From assembly GCF_900109225.1 (NCBI RefSeq), contig NZ_FNZK01000014.1, positions 1 to 64,000 on the forward strand: 64,000 nt of DNA, read 5' to 3'. Origin of the DNA: Propionispira arboris (GTDB taxonomy: Bacteria > Bacillota > Negativicutes > Selenomonadales > Selenomonadaceae). This document shows positions 7,308 to 15,888 of this stretch, in pieces; position 1 is the stretch's first letter; each line of letters begins with the position of its first letter. A program made the position numbers and the translations under genes. Below the pieces are notes generated by a model that worked only from the letters and a program-made list of their open reading frames with translations, was not told where the DNA came from and searched no databases.

Positions 7308-8696
7308 ATGAAAAAGAAATTGGCGATGAGTTTAGCATTCTGTATTGCTTTTGGGATGGAAAGTGCTGTATTTGCAGCAACGGATAATCCATTTGCTACC
7401 GTTCCCATGCAGCATTGGTCTTATCAAACAGTAGCGGAGCTCGTTCATGATGGTTTAATTGATGGGTATAAAGATGGAGATTTTAATAAAGATCGCCCGC
7501 TGACTCGTTATGAAATGGCAGTTATGACAGCCAAAGCAATGTCAAATGTAAAAAAAGCCGATTCGGCAATGCAAACACAGATTACGCAGATGGAAATGGA
7601 ATTTAAAGATGAATTAACGGATATGCATGTTCGGATACCAGGGGGTACACCGCCCGCACCAGTCGTTGCGGCTCCGGCTGCGCCCAAAACAGATGGTCTT
7701 AAATGGAACGGAAATATCAGAGTGCGTTACGATCATAAAACAGATCATAACAATGCCAAAGGTGACACGACGGGTACAGGTGTCAAAGACTCATCCTATT
7801 ATTATGAATTGACAGGGACTACACCGATTGGCGGCGGTTGGAATGGACTGGTTCGTTTCTTAGGCGCACGCGATCGTGACGGACAGGATCGCGGTGGTCA
7901 GGAAAATACAAACGGGCAGTTTGATATGTCACGACTCTACATCTATGGTCCAGTTGGTAACGGTACATTAAAAGTTGGGCGTGATAAAGCCGGAGCCATC
8001 AATGGGATGGTCATGAATGAATATTATACAGGTGCCGTTTATAGCTTTGGTAATAAGGCCAAAGTCAATGTAACGTATGGTAAACCGGATTATAACTCGA
8101 CAACACGTAATACAACTGGCGAAACGGTAAGCAAAGATGATCGCGGGATTAATGAAAGCTATATAAATCCAAAAAATGTTGGCATCAATTACGTTCAATT
8201 GGATGTAACCTATCCACTGGATGAAAAAACAAATCTTTATGCGGGTCTATGGCATACAATGGCCGATAACAAAAACTATAAAGATCCAAAAGGGAATGCA
8301 GTTGCCAGTTATGAAGATACGAATATTTGGGAACTTGCCTTTGATCATGATATTGCGAAAAATCTGAATTTTGGAGCAGATTATGCAAAGTCAGATCGAG
8401 ATGATCAAAATACAGCCTATAATTTCTCTTTGGCATATCGTACAGCAGATAAAAAAATAGCGCATTCCTGGTCGACGGAAATCGATTATGTCCATTTGGA
8501 AGATCAAGCGTATATCAAATCAACCTTTGATATTAAGGATAACAAAGTTGGACGTCAAGGCTGGCAGTTTATCTATAAATATGTTCCAACCAAAAATATC
8601 CTTTGGACAACTCGCTGGCTGCAGAGTAAGGATTTGACGGGAACCGATAAAACGAGCGAAAAATGGTTGCGTTCGCAAGTTGAATTTTTCTTCTAA
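7308..8696 (+). CDS. SLH-domain outer-membrane porin (OmpM type)
   Basis: A 462-residue exported protein. Residues 1-23 form a signal peptide (cleavage near VFA-A). One SLH domain follows (about 27-80, with HWSYQTVAELVHDGLIDGYK and RPLTRYEMAVMTAK), then a short coiled linker (MQTQITQMEMEFKDELTDM), a Pro/Ala-rich hinge and a C-terminal beta-barrel (about 125-462) with alternating aromatic strands ending in Phe. In Negativicutes such proteins tether the outer membrane to peptidoglycan through SLH and form pores. Its position directly before an exported GH28, with a 48-base gap and no terminator, suggests a pore for pectic oligosaccharides rather than a housekeeping OmpM. That specificity is inferred from context. 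Confidence 0.9.
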   Translation: MKKKLAMSLAFCIAFGMESAVFAATDNPFATVPMQHWSYQTVAELVHDGLIDGYKDGDFNKDRPLTRYEMAVMTAKAMSNVKKADSAMQTQITQMEMEFKDELTDMHVRIPGGTPPAPVVAAPAAPKTDGLKWNGNIRVRYDHKTDHNNAKGDTTGTGVKDSSYYYELTGTTPIGGGWNGLVRFLGARDRDGQDRGGQENTNGQFDMSRLYIYGPVGNGTLKVGRDKAGAINGMVMNEYYTGAVYSFGNKAKVNVTYGKPDYNSTTRNTTGETVSKDDRGINESYINPKNVGINYVQLDVTYPLDEKTNLYAGLWHTMADNKNYKDPKGNAVASYEDTNIWELAFDHDIAKNLNFGADYAKSDRDDQNTAYNFSLAYRTADKKIAHSWSTEIDYVHLEDQAYIKSTFDIKDNKVGRQGWQFIYKYVPTKNILWTTRWLQSKDLTGTDKTSEKWLRSQVEFFF

Positions 8697-8744
8697 GCAA
8701 TTGCTTGAGGCAAGTTGAAAAGATCGTGAAGGAGCGAATTAGGA

Positions 8745-10490
8745 ATGAAAAAATATGTCAGACAAATCGTATTGATTATGGTATTAGGGCTATTAATGAG
8801 TTCCGTGACATTTGCTGCAAGCCTTGCAGTACCACAAAATTTAAAGGTTCCGGCCTTAGCTGTTGATGAGCAGAGCATTATTTTGGTTTGGGAAAAAACG
8901 GAAGACCAAACTGCTATTGTGGATTATCACATATATATGAATAATAAGCTGCTAGGTAATGTCCAATCGGATAAGAGCTCGGCAGCGAAGCCAAGTATAG
9001 ATAAATTTTATACGGAAAATGCAAAAGCGCAGGCAATACTGAAACATTCCTATATTGTGACAGGGCTGAAACCTGCTACGGAATATAAATTTACGGTGCG
9101 TGCTGTCGATGCAAAAGGGACTGAATCAGCCGACAGTAATATAGTGAAACAAAAAACGACAGCTGTTCCGACCATATTTAATATTGAGTCGTATGGGGCT
9201 GTTGGTGATGGTACAACGCTGAATACCAAGGCTATTCAAAAAACAATTGATGCTTGTACACCCGGGGCGAAAGTGCTGGTTCCGGCTGGGGTGTTTAAAA
9301 CGGGCGGGATTTGGCTTAAAAGTAATATGACATTGGAAGTGACCAAAGGGGCAACGTTACTTGGCTCTGAAAATGCGCAAGACTATACGTATCATTATAA
9401 ACTTTACCCATATTCTAGCGACGAACGATTTTTCGCTTTAATCAATGCCGGACCAACGAGCAAAGAACCCGTTGTTGAAAAAATTCGTATTGTTGGTGAA
9501 GGAACAATCGATGGAAATGGCTGGAAAAAGAATGCAGATCAAACAGCTTATTTATATGCAAAAAATAAAACAGATAAGGCTGGTGTAATGGATCCGAATC
9601 ATGTGCTGAATATCGGAATTTTGGCCAAAGCACAGGTAGAAGCTTTAATGAAAGATGGACAAACGTTTAAATCTTCGTATCCAAGACGGTCAAGTTTGAT
9701 TCTATTACGTGGTGTAAAACAGGTTTATTATGGCGGCATTCACGTGATCAATCCGGCAAATCATACCTTAGTGAATGTTAAGTGTGATGATGTAACCATT
9801 AACGATGTTACGTTCCGTACGTTTGACTGCAATAATGGTGATGGAATTGAGTTTACGCATGGCAATGGCTTGACTGTAATCAATAATTATTTTGATACAG
9901 GCGATGACTGTGTTAACTTTGCCGCAGGGCTTGGCAGCTTAGGGCAAAAAGATCCTTCAACGAAAAACATCTGGATCTTCAATAATTATTTCAACCATGG
10001 ACATGGCGCAGTTGTAACTGGCAGTCATACGGCAGCCTGGATTGAAAATATTTTGGCGGAAGATAATGTAATTGAAAATACAGACATTGGTTTTCGAGCT
10101 AAGACAGCACCTCAAATTGGCGGTGGTGCCAGAAATATCATTTTCCGTGATAATGCCATGAAAAATATCAGATTGCAGGCCTTTATCTTTACGTCTGGAT
10201 ATTCTGATCCGAATGCGGTTGTAGAATATCCAAAGGCGAAGACACCAGGTCAATTCAAAAACATCAGAATTGAAAATTGTACGATTGATGGAGCTGGCGG
10301 AGCCGCCATTGAAGTGCAGGGACTGGAAAATGCATTCCATGAAAATTTGATTTTCTCAAATTTACTCTTTAAAAACACCAAACCGATGCAGTTGAATTAT
10401 TTAAAAAATGCAAGTTTTGAAAATATTGTTTTCGAAGAAACGAAACCAATCAAAAATGATAAAAAGAAGAAAATAGAAGCTGAAAAATAA
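8745..10490 (+). CDS. Exported glycoside hydrolase family 28 (polygalacturonase/rhamnogalacturonase-like) with FN3 domain
   Basis: 581 residues: signal peptide 1-25 (cleavage near TFA-A), a fibronectin type III domain (about 30-137), then a right-handed beta-helix starting FNIESYGAVGDGTTLNTKAI. GH28 landmarks are present: NNGDGIEF (first catalytic Asp region), GDDC near 385-389, HGHG near 416-419 and FRAKT (the Arg-x-Lys motif). GH28 enzymes hydrolyse alpha-1,4-galacturonide links in pectin, and exo-acting members often carry an N-terminal FN3. In a diderm it would act in the periplasm on oligomers that enter through the adjacent porin. Exo versus endo action, and homogalacturonan versus rhamnogalacturonan, cannot be told from sequence. 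Confidence 0.9.
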   Translation: MKKYVRQIVLIMVLGLLMSSVTFAASLAVPQNLKVPALAVDEQSIILVWEKTEDQTAIVDYHIYMNNKLLGNVQSDKSSAAKPSIDKFYTENAKAQAILKHSYIVTGLKPATEYKFTVRAVDAKGTESADSNIVKQKTTAVPTIFNIESYGAVGDGTTLNTKAIQKTIDACTPGAKVLVPAGVFKTGGIWLKSNMTLEVTKGATLLGSENAQDYTYHYKLYPYSSDERFFALINAGPTSKEPVVEKIRIVGEGTIDGNGWKKNADQTAYLYAKNKTDKAGVMDPNHVLNIGILAKAQVEALMKDGQTFKSSYPRRSSLILLRGVKQVYYGGIHVINPANHTLVNVKCDDVTINDVTFRTFDCNNGDGIEFTHGNGLTVINNYFDTGDDCVNFAAGLGSLGQKDPSTKNIWIFNNYFNHGHGAVVTGSHTAAWIENILAEDNVIENTDIGFRAKTAPQIGGGARNIIFRDNAMKNIRLQAFIFTSGYSDPNAVVEYPKAKTPGQFKNIRIENCTIDGAGGAAIEVQGLENAFHENLIFSNLLFKNTKPMQLNYLKNASFENIVFEETKPIKNDKKKKIEAEK

Positions 10491-10530
10491 GTATGGAATT
10501 CTATTTTGAAAGAAAGGAGGTGGTTTATAG

Positions 10531-11172
10531 ATGGAGACAATTAAACAATGGAAAAACATCTGTAAAGCCAAAACAATCGTTGCTGTTTTAAATAAAAAAC
10601 ATTTTCAAGCTTCGTATGTATTAAATCTTGCCGAAGCAAAAGAAAAATTAGTATCGATGATTGATGATGGAGCTAGTGTGGCTCTTGGTGGTTCAACTAC
10701 TTTAAGTGATATGGGGATTGTAGACGTTTTAAGAAATGGGAATTATGCTTTTTTTGATCGGTATCAAAATCTTCCTTTTGATCCTGATATTGTAGAAATT
10801 CATCGTAAATCACTTACTGCTGATTTTTTGTTGACTGGAACGAATGCAATTACGAAACAGGGTGAGCTTGTCAATACGGATTGCACGGGCAATCGTGTTG
10901 CGCCGATGATTTTTGGTCCGAAAAATGTCATTATTGTTGCCGGGGTTAATAAAATTGTTGAGAATTTGGAAGATGCTTTTAAACGGATCAGAGAGATTGC
11001 ACCGATGAATTCGAAGCGGATTAAACATGAAACACCTTGTGTGGAGACTGGGTATTGTGTAGATTGTGATTGCAAGAAAAGGATATGTAACTTTACAACG
11101 ATTATCCATAATGGAATTAAGTTTGAAGGACGTATCAAAATTATTATCATAGCGGATGAAGCAGGCTATTAA
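10531..11172 (+). CDS. LUD-domain protein (LutC/YkgG-like), stand-alone
   Basis: A 213-residue protein beginning METIKQWKNICKAKTIVAVL with GASVALGGSTTLSDMGI and LLTGTNAITKQGELVNTDCT, the conserved core of LUD (lactate utilisation, DUF162) proteins. The C-terminus carries a cysteine cluster (ETPCVETGYCVDCDCKKRIC) found in the stand-alone branch, which may bind a metal or cluster. AGGAGG lies upstream of ATG 10531. It sits between GH28 and GH105 in the same orientation with short gaps, so it is probably co-transcribed with the pectin genes. LutA/LutB partners are absent here. Its role in sugar acid metabolism is unknown. Confidence 0.8.
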   Translation: METIKQWKNICKAKTIVAVLNKKHFQASYVLNLAEAKEKLVSMIDDGASVALGGSTTLSDMGIVDVLRNGNYAFFDRYQNLPFDPDIVEIHRKSLTADFLLTGTNAITKQGELVNTDCTGNRVAPMIFGPKNVIIVAGVNKIVENLEDAFKRIREIAPMNSKRIKHETPCVETGYCVDCDCKKRICNFTTIIHNGIKFEGRIKIIIIADEAGY

Positions 11173-11208
11173 ATTAGATTATTTATGAAAAGGTTATGAG
11201 GTGGCAAA

Positions 11209-12294
11209 ATGAAAAATTATGCAAAGTGGATGGCAGATTCAATTATAGCAAGAAATACAAATTTAACAGATCATTGGGGCTATGAATATGGGTTGACACT
11301 CGATGGCATTGCCAAAGTATGGCAGCAATGTGGTGAGGAAAAGTATTTAAATTTCATTATAAAAACAATGGATCATTTTATTCAGGATGATGGTACAATC
11401 ACTGGCTATCGCTTAGACGAATATAATATTGATCATTTAAATAACGGCAAAATCTTAATAACTTTGTATCAAGAAACCGGTGAAAAAAAATATAAAGCAG
11501 CCTTGCAAAATCTTAGAAAACAAATTGATAGACATCCACGGACGAGTGAAGGTGTTTTCTGGCATAAAGAAATGTATCCACATCAGATTTGGTTAGATGG
11601 ACTTTACATGGGAGCTGCTTTTTATGCGGCTTATAGTAAAGCCTTTGATGATCGTGCGGCTTTTGATGACATTGCCAAACAGTTTATCATTGCTGAAAAA
11701 AATCTGAAGGATGCAAAAACAGGACTTTTATATCATGCTTGGGATGAAATGAAACAGCAAGAATGGGCTGATAAAAACACGGGGTTGTCACCACATTTTT
11801 GGGGCAGAGCAATGGGCTGGTATGTTATGGCTCTTGCTGATACGCTGGAACTTTTCCCTGAAGATAATGAACATCGCAGTCAGTTAATTCAAATCTTTAA
11901 TGATTGTATTCAGGCACTTTTGAAAGTGCAAGATAAAAAATCTCACGTGTGGTACCAGATTCTTGATGAAGGCGACCGTCCGGGAAATTATCTTGAATCA
12001 TCCGGCTCTTCGATGATGGTGTATGCACTGCTTAAAGGTGTGAGACTCGGTTATTTACCAATTGGTTTAAAAGAAACAGCAGAGGCTTCCTATGACGGGT
12101 TAGTCAAGGAATTCATTTTAGAAACGAAAGCAGGGCTGATTAATTTGAATAAAGTTTGCTCGGTAGCTGGGTTAGGCGGCAAAGAAAAACGGGATGGAAC
12201 CTTCGCCTATTATATGAGTGAACCCATTGTCAGCAATGAACCGAAAGGTTTAGGACCATTTGTTTTGGCCGCGGCAGAACGAGAAATACTCTAA
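11209..12294 (+). CDS. Glycoside hydrolase family 105, unsaturated rhamnogalacturonyl/glucuronyl hydrolase (YteR/YesR-like)
   Basis: 361 residues with no signal peptide, so cytoplasmic. The alpha/alpha-barrel landmarks of GH105 are visible: W-G-YEYGLTLDGIAKVWQQ near the start, HQIWLDGLYMGAAFYA with the catalytic Asp, HFWGRAMGWYVMALAD, and SSGSSMMVYALLKGVRLGYL near the end. These enzymes hydrate and cleave the 4,5-unsaturated uronic acid left at the non-reducing end by pectin or rhamnogalacturonan lyases. It starts 36 bases after the LUD gene with GAGGTG upstream. Its presence implies that unsaturated oligomers reach the cytoplasm, probably through the GPH transporter next door, so a lyase should exist elsewhere in the genome. 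Confidence 0.9.
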   Translation: MKNYAKWMADSIIARNTNLTDHWGYEYGLTLDGIAKVWQQCGEEKYLNFIIKTMDHFIQDDGTITGYRLDEYNIDHLNNGKILITLYQETGEKKYKAALQNLRKQIDRHPRTSEGVFWHKEMYPHQIWLDGLYMGAAFYAAYSKAFDDRAAFDDIAKQFIIAEKNLKDAKTGLLYHAWDEMKQQEWADKNTGLSPHFWGRAMGWYVMALADTLELFPEDNEHRSQLIQIFNDCIQALLKVQDKKSHVWYQILDEGDRPGNYLESSGSSMMVYALLKGVRLGYLPIGLKETAEASYDGLVKEFILETKAGLINLNKVCSVAGLGGKEKRDGTFAYYMSEPIVSNEPKGLGPFVLAAAEREIL

Positions 12295-12326
12295 CGGCAA
12301 AAATGCAATCGTAGAATGTAGAGAAC

Positions 12327-12460
12327 GCATTAAAAAAATTACATTCAGTCTATCAGTCTGCCAGGAATTGGGTATAGGGCATCGTTTGCTTCTTAGGTAA
12401 CGCCACTCAACCCTATACCCAATTTCTGACGATTGCCATATACAATATTTAATACAACTT
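12327..12460. repeat. Intergenic hairpin repeat, long copy
   Basis: This element recurs in shortened form at 27193-27280. Shared blocks are GCATTAAA, AAATTACAT, the 18-mer AGTCTATCAGTCTGCCAG and TGACGATTGCCATATA. Between the last two, this copy has a hairpin with perfect 14-base arms, AATTGGGTATAGGG (12366-12379) and CCCTATACCCAATT (12411-12424), around a 31-base loop. There is no T run, so it is not a standard terminator. It lies between GH105 and the transporter gene and could shape their relative expression. It looks like a mobile or REP-like non-coding element. Confidence 0.75.
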
Positions 12461-12492
12461 ATATATTATAAAATTTTAGGGGAGAGAAAAAT

Positions 12493-14019
12493 ATGAAAAC
12501 GAGAAAAGTCACATGGTGGAACGTAGTCGGTTATGCTTGTTTGAACTTTCTTGGCGGTGGTACGCAGGCATTGTCATCGGCATTCTTAATGTTGTTTTAT
12601 ACAGCCGCTTGTGGTATCAGCCCGATACAGGCAGGTCTGATCTTTACAATTGCCCGCCTTCTTGATGCAGTGGGAAATCCAGTCATGGGTTATATCAGTG
12701 ATAACTTTGGCCGGACACGGCTTGGCAAAAAATTCGGCAGACGGCATTTCTTTATTATGCTGGGGATTCCTGGTGTTCTCATCACGTATCCGCTACTCTG
12801 GCTTTCGGGTCAGACGTTCACATTCTATTTAATTGCCAATATACTCTATGAAATGGTCTTTACAATGGTAATCGTTCCGGGACCAACACTTCCTGCTGAA
12901 ATGACACAAATCGCTTCTGAAAAAACGAAGCTTGTGTCGGCAAAACAGTACTGCGGTACATTTGCCAGCACGATAGCACTTCTTTTCCCCGCAGCTTTTT
13001 TTCAGTATTTTGGTGAAGGCTCGGTGGATGCTTATTTCTATACTGGCTTGTCCTATGCATTCATTACAGCTCTTTCACTCGTTGCTGTGTACTTTCTTAC
13101 ATTTGAAAGAGCTCCTGAAGATATCGTTTATGCTGAAAAGATGGGGAGTATCCATCATGTTCTTATTAAGATGATCAATGATATCTTTGCTAGTATGAAA
13201 ATCAGGGCATTTCGTATCCATTCAGGTATGATGCTTTTAATTGGTATTTATAAAAATCTTGCAGCCGGTGTATTTACGTACTATGTAATTTATGCACTGA
13301 TGCTGTCAAAGAGTGCAACGTCCGTTATTACAAGTTTTGCAACGCTGATTTCCTTTATCGCCCTAGCCGTATTTATTGCACTATGCTATAAATATGGTGG
13401 CCCTGCTGCATTTAAGGTTGTTGGTGTTATTGTAACGGTGTCTTTGGTTGGCTACTTTATTCTCTTCCAGGGGAAGATCGGTATGGAAGAAAACATGGTT
13501 ATCGTATGGCTTACTATTTTGGCAATTGTCAACAATGTTGGTAAAGCTGGCGCAGATTATATTCCTGTCTTTCAGCTTCCGTTCATGGCAGATATTGACG
13601 AAGCTGTAACAATGGAAAGACGCGAAGGCATCTTCACGGGAGTAAATGGTCTTCTATCTAAAGTAGCATCTGCAGCAGAAGGCTTTTTGCTTGGTGTTGG
13701 TCTTGCTTACTTTGGTTTTGAAAAAGGTGCTGGTGCTCAAACGGCAAGTGCGATTGACGGTATCCTTGTTATGACGATTGTGGTTCCAATTGTTCTCTGC
13801 GTGGTGATCTGGTTTATTTCTCGTAATCTCAAACTCACAAAAGAAACGCATAAGCTTCTTGTTGATGAAGTTCATAGAATTAAAGACGGTGGCAGCATGG
13901 CTGATGTAACACCAGAAACAAAAGCAGCCGTTGAGGATTTGACTGGCTGGAAATATGAAAATTGTTTTGGTCACAATGATCTGCTTTATCATGAAAAGAA
14001 AAAAGAAATTATCGCTTAA
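12493..14019 (+). CDS. GPH family (MFS) sugar-cation symporter
   Basis: 508 residues with about twelve membrane segments. The N-terminus VTWWNVVGYACLNFLGGGTQ and the loop ARLLDAVGNPVMGYISD-NFGRTRLGKKFGRRHFF are hallmarks of the glycoside-pentoside-hexuronide:cation symporter family. A ribosome site GGGGAGAG precedes ATG 12493. Relatives in pectin loci import oligogalacturonides or unsaturated rhamnogalacturonan disaccharides, and the adjacent GH105 fits that cargo. The C-terminal tail of about 50 residues is cytoplasmic and hydrophilic. Substrate is inferred from neighbours. Confidence 0.88.
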   Translation: MKTRKVTWWNVVGYACLNFLGGGTQALSSAFLMLFYTAACGISPIQAGLIFTIARLLDAVGNPVMGYISDNFGRTRLGKKFGRRHFFIMLGIPGVLITYPLLWLSGQTFTFYLIANILYEMVFTMVIVPGPTLPAEMTQIASEKTKLVSAKQYCGTFASTIALLFPAAFFQYFGEGSVDAYFYTGLSYAFITALSLVAVYFLTFERAPEDIVYAEKMGSIHHVLIKMINDIFASMKIRAFRIHSGMMLLIGIYKNLAAGVFTYYVIYALMLSKSATSVITSFATLISFIALAVFIALCYKYGGPAAFKVVGVIVTVSLVGYFILFQGKIGMEENMVIVWLTILAIVNNVGKAGADYIPVFQLPFMADIDEAVTMERREGIFTGVNGLLSKVASAAEGFLLGVGLAYFGFEKGAGAQTASAIDGILVMTIVVPIVLCVVIWFISRNLKLTKETHKLLVDEVHRIKDGGSMADVTPETKAAVEDLTGWKYENCFGHNDLLYHEKKKEIIA

Positions 14020-14192
14020 AACAGAGCAAGCAATCGCTAAAACCCAACAGGCGTAGTTTGAATTGTTATCCTTTATTGTGTAGTATTTGTCTGTACATTT
14101 CATACAAAATATGGTACATTAATAGGCAGATAGAGCAGTAACGGAAATATTTCGAATCAACATATTGTTCATCTTTTCAATAGAGCAATATG

Positions 14193-14206
14193 TGAAACCG
14201 TTTTTA
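14193..14206 (+). promoter_or_regulatory. Candidate catabolite-responsive element (cre)
   Basis: TGAAACCGTTTTTA matches the cre consensus TGWAANCGNTNWCA at 13 of 14 positions. It lies upstream of the sugar-binding protein gene and directly before a terminator hairpin. A CcpA-type regulator is expected in Firmicutes but is not in this window. Confidence 0.45.
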
Positions 14207-14213
14207 CGCCCAT

Positions 14214-14245
14214 AAAATCCGCTGCAGTTTTTTGCAGCGGATTTT
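14214..14245 (+). terminator. Rho-independent terminator
   Basis: Arms AAAATCCGCTGCA and TGCAGCGGATTTT with a short T-rich loop. It separates the symporter transcript from the binding-protein gene. Confidence 0.85.
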
Positions 14246-14355
14246 TGATGGTCTGATGGATATAGCTAAGTTATGGATTCGATTTTGTCGAATTTTTTAA
14301 AAAGTCAAAATAGTGCGTGTACTTTATAGTATCGTGCGAAGGAGCGGCAATCACT

Positions 14356-15696
14356 ATGTTTAATAAAGTTTTCTGGAGTTTATTATTTGCAGGTGTATTG
14401 TTTGGTATCATGGCAACGGCGTTTCATTTCGCAAGAGATGATACAGTGATGAAACAGCCGTTTAAAGCAGTAGAAAAAGTGAATGTTGTTTTTTGGGATG
14501 AAAATGCTGGTCCGGATCGAACCCCTTATTACAAAAAATTAATTCAAGAGTTTGAAGAACAAAATCCGACAATCCATATTGAGTATGTTGGCTTGCCGAA
14601 ACAGACTGCTAAACAAAAAATCGATAGCGCAATTGCATCGAATGATCTTCCGGATGTATGCGGTGTCCAAACGAGCTGGCTGGCGGACTTTACGTCACAA
14701 AAAGTTTTACTGGACTTGGACCCTTTATTTGCACAATGGGATGAAAAAGACAGACTATCACCGGCGATTATTGAATCGAATCGTGAGATGGTACTGGATA
14801 AAAAATTATATCAGCTGCCAAATACGATGAGCATGGAGATCTTATGGTATCGCCCGGATTGGTTTGCGAAAAAGCAAGTCAAAGTTCCCGATACTTGGGA
14901 TGAGTTTTTCTCTGCAGTAGAAAAATTGACGGATAAAGACCAGCAGCGTTATGGCTTTTCGATTCGTGGCGGTAACGGCGCATCAATACAATTATTGCGG
15001 ATGATGTTTGCTTATTCCGGCTTTACGGATTTTTTTGATGAAAACGGGAAGTGCCGCATCAATGATCCAAAACATGTTGAGTTTGTAAAAAAATATTTAG
15101 CACTTTATCAAAAATTTACACCAATCAGCGATGTGACAAATGGTTATCGCGAAATGATCGCTGCCTTTGATACTGGAAGTGTGGCTATGGTGCAGCATAA
15201 TATTGGATCATATTCACAACATCAAAAATTTTTAAAACCGGAGGAATATGCACCGCTGCCTCTGCCGAAAGCCACGAATGGTGATTTTATTCAAGAGGGC
15301 GGCAATATTGACGGGTATTCTATTTTTAATACAAGCAAACATCCAAAAGAAGCCTGGCTGTTCATAAGCTTTTTGTGTTCGCAAAAAAGTCAAAGCTATT
15401 GGAATAAAAGTATTGGGCAAATTCCAACGCATATGGATTCATTACAAGAACCATGGGCGCAGGAATTACCGCATATGCAGTTAGCTTTGCGGATGTTTTC
15501 AAACCCAAATTTAAAATTTTATCAACCGCCAATGTATTTACCGGATTATCGATCTATGCTGGATCAGACTGGGGATCAGGGGATTCAAGCAGTTATGATT
15601 GGCAAAAAATCAGTAGAAGAGTTTCTGAATGAATGGGCCTTGACCTTTGAACGATCAAAACAAAGATATGATCTGTATGTACGGAGTAAAAAGTAA
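14356..15696 (+). CDS. Extracellular sugar-binding protein, family 1 (ABC-type), orphan
   Basis: About 446 residues. The start ATG 14356 has GAAGGAG eleven bases upstream; a longer GTG 14317 frame lacks a ribosome site. An N-terminal hydrophobic helix (FWSLLFAGVLFGIMATAF) has no lipobox Cys, so the protein is either secreted or held by an uncleaved anchor. The mature part is a family 1 solute-binding protein: VVFWDENAGPDRTPYYKKLI, EEQNPTIHIEYV, then LPDVCGVQTSWLADFTSQK, and later GGNIDGYSIFNTSKHPKEAW. Such proteins deliver oligosaccharides to ABC permeases, but no permease or ATPase gene is near. It may use permeases encoded elsewhere or serve a sensory role with the YesM-like kinase (inference). 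Confidence 0.85.
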   Translation: MFNKVFWSLLFAGVLFGIMATAFHFARDDTVMKQPFKAVEKVNVVFWDENAGPDRTPYYKKLIQEFEEQNPTIHIEYVGLPKQTAKQKIDSAIASNDLPDVCGVQTSWLADFTSQKVLLDLDPLFAQWDEKDRLSPAIIESNREMVLDKKLYQLPNTMSMEILWYRPDWFAKKQVKVPDTWDEFFSAVEKLTDKDQQRYGFSIRGGNGASIQLLRMMFAYSGFTDFFDENGKCRINDPKHVEFVKKYLALYQKFTPISDVTNGYREMIAAFDTGSVAMVQHNIGSYSQHQKFLKPEEYAPLPLPKATNGDFIQEGGNIDGYSIFNTSKHPKEAWLFISFLCSQKSQSYWNKSIGQIPTHMDSLQEPWAQELPHMQLALRMFSNPNLKFYQPPMYLPDYRSMLDQTGDQGIQAVMIGKKSVEEFLNEWALTFERSKQRYDLYVRSKK

Positions 15697-15724
15697 AACC
15701 TGGTCTGTAATTCGATCAGGTTTT
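15695..15724 (+). terminator. Terminator after the binding-protein gene
   Basis: AAAACCTG and CAGGTTTT arms around a 14-base loop, then more T's. The left arm begins within the stop codon. Confidence 0.75.
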
Positions 15725-15768
15725 TATTTTAAATTTTCTCGTTTTTGATAAAATTTATATAATTTTAG

Positions 15769-15798
15769 TTGACAAACATATTCAAAACGTACTATCAT
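15769..15798 (+). promoter_or_regulatory. Sigma-70 type promoter of guaB
   Basis: TTGACA at 15769-15774, an 18-base spacer and TATCAT at 15793-15798, about 90 bases before the TTG start. Confidence 0.65.
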
Positions 15799-15888
15799 AT
15801 ATAACAATATCTATAGAAGTTTGCTTTTAGCAGTAAAAGAAATTTCTTGTTGCAACTACAGAATTTTGAAAGAAAAGAAGGGGTTAAT

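Larger units (their letters stand above)
14020..14355 (+). other. Intergenic region between symporter and binding-protein genes
   Basis: About 335 bases. It holds a possible promoter (TTGTCT, 17 bases, TATGGT near 14088-14116), an ACATATTG/CAATATGT stem at about 14160-14193, a cre-like site and a terminator at 14214-14245. No gene is visible. Confidence 0.45.
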
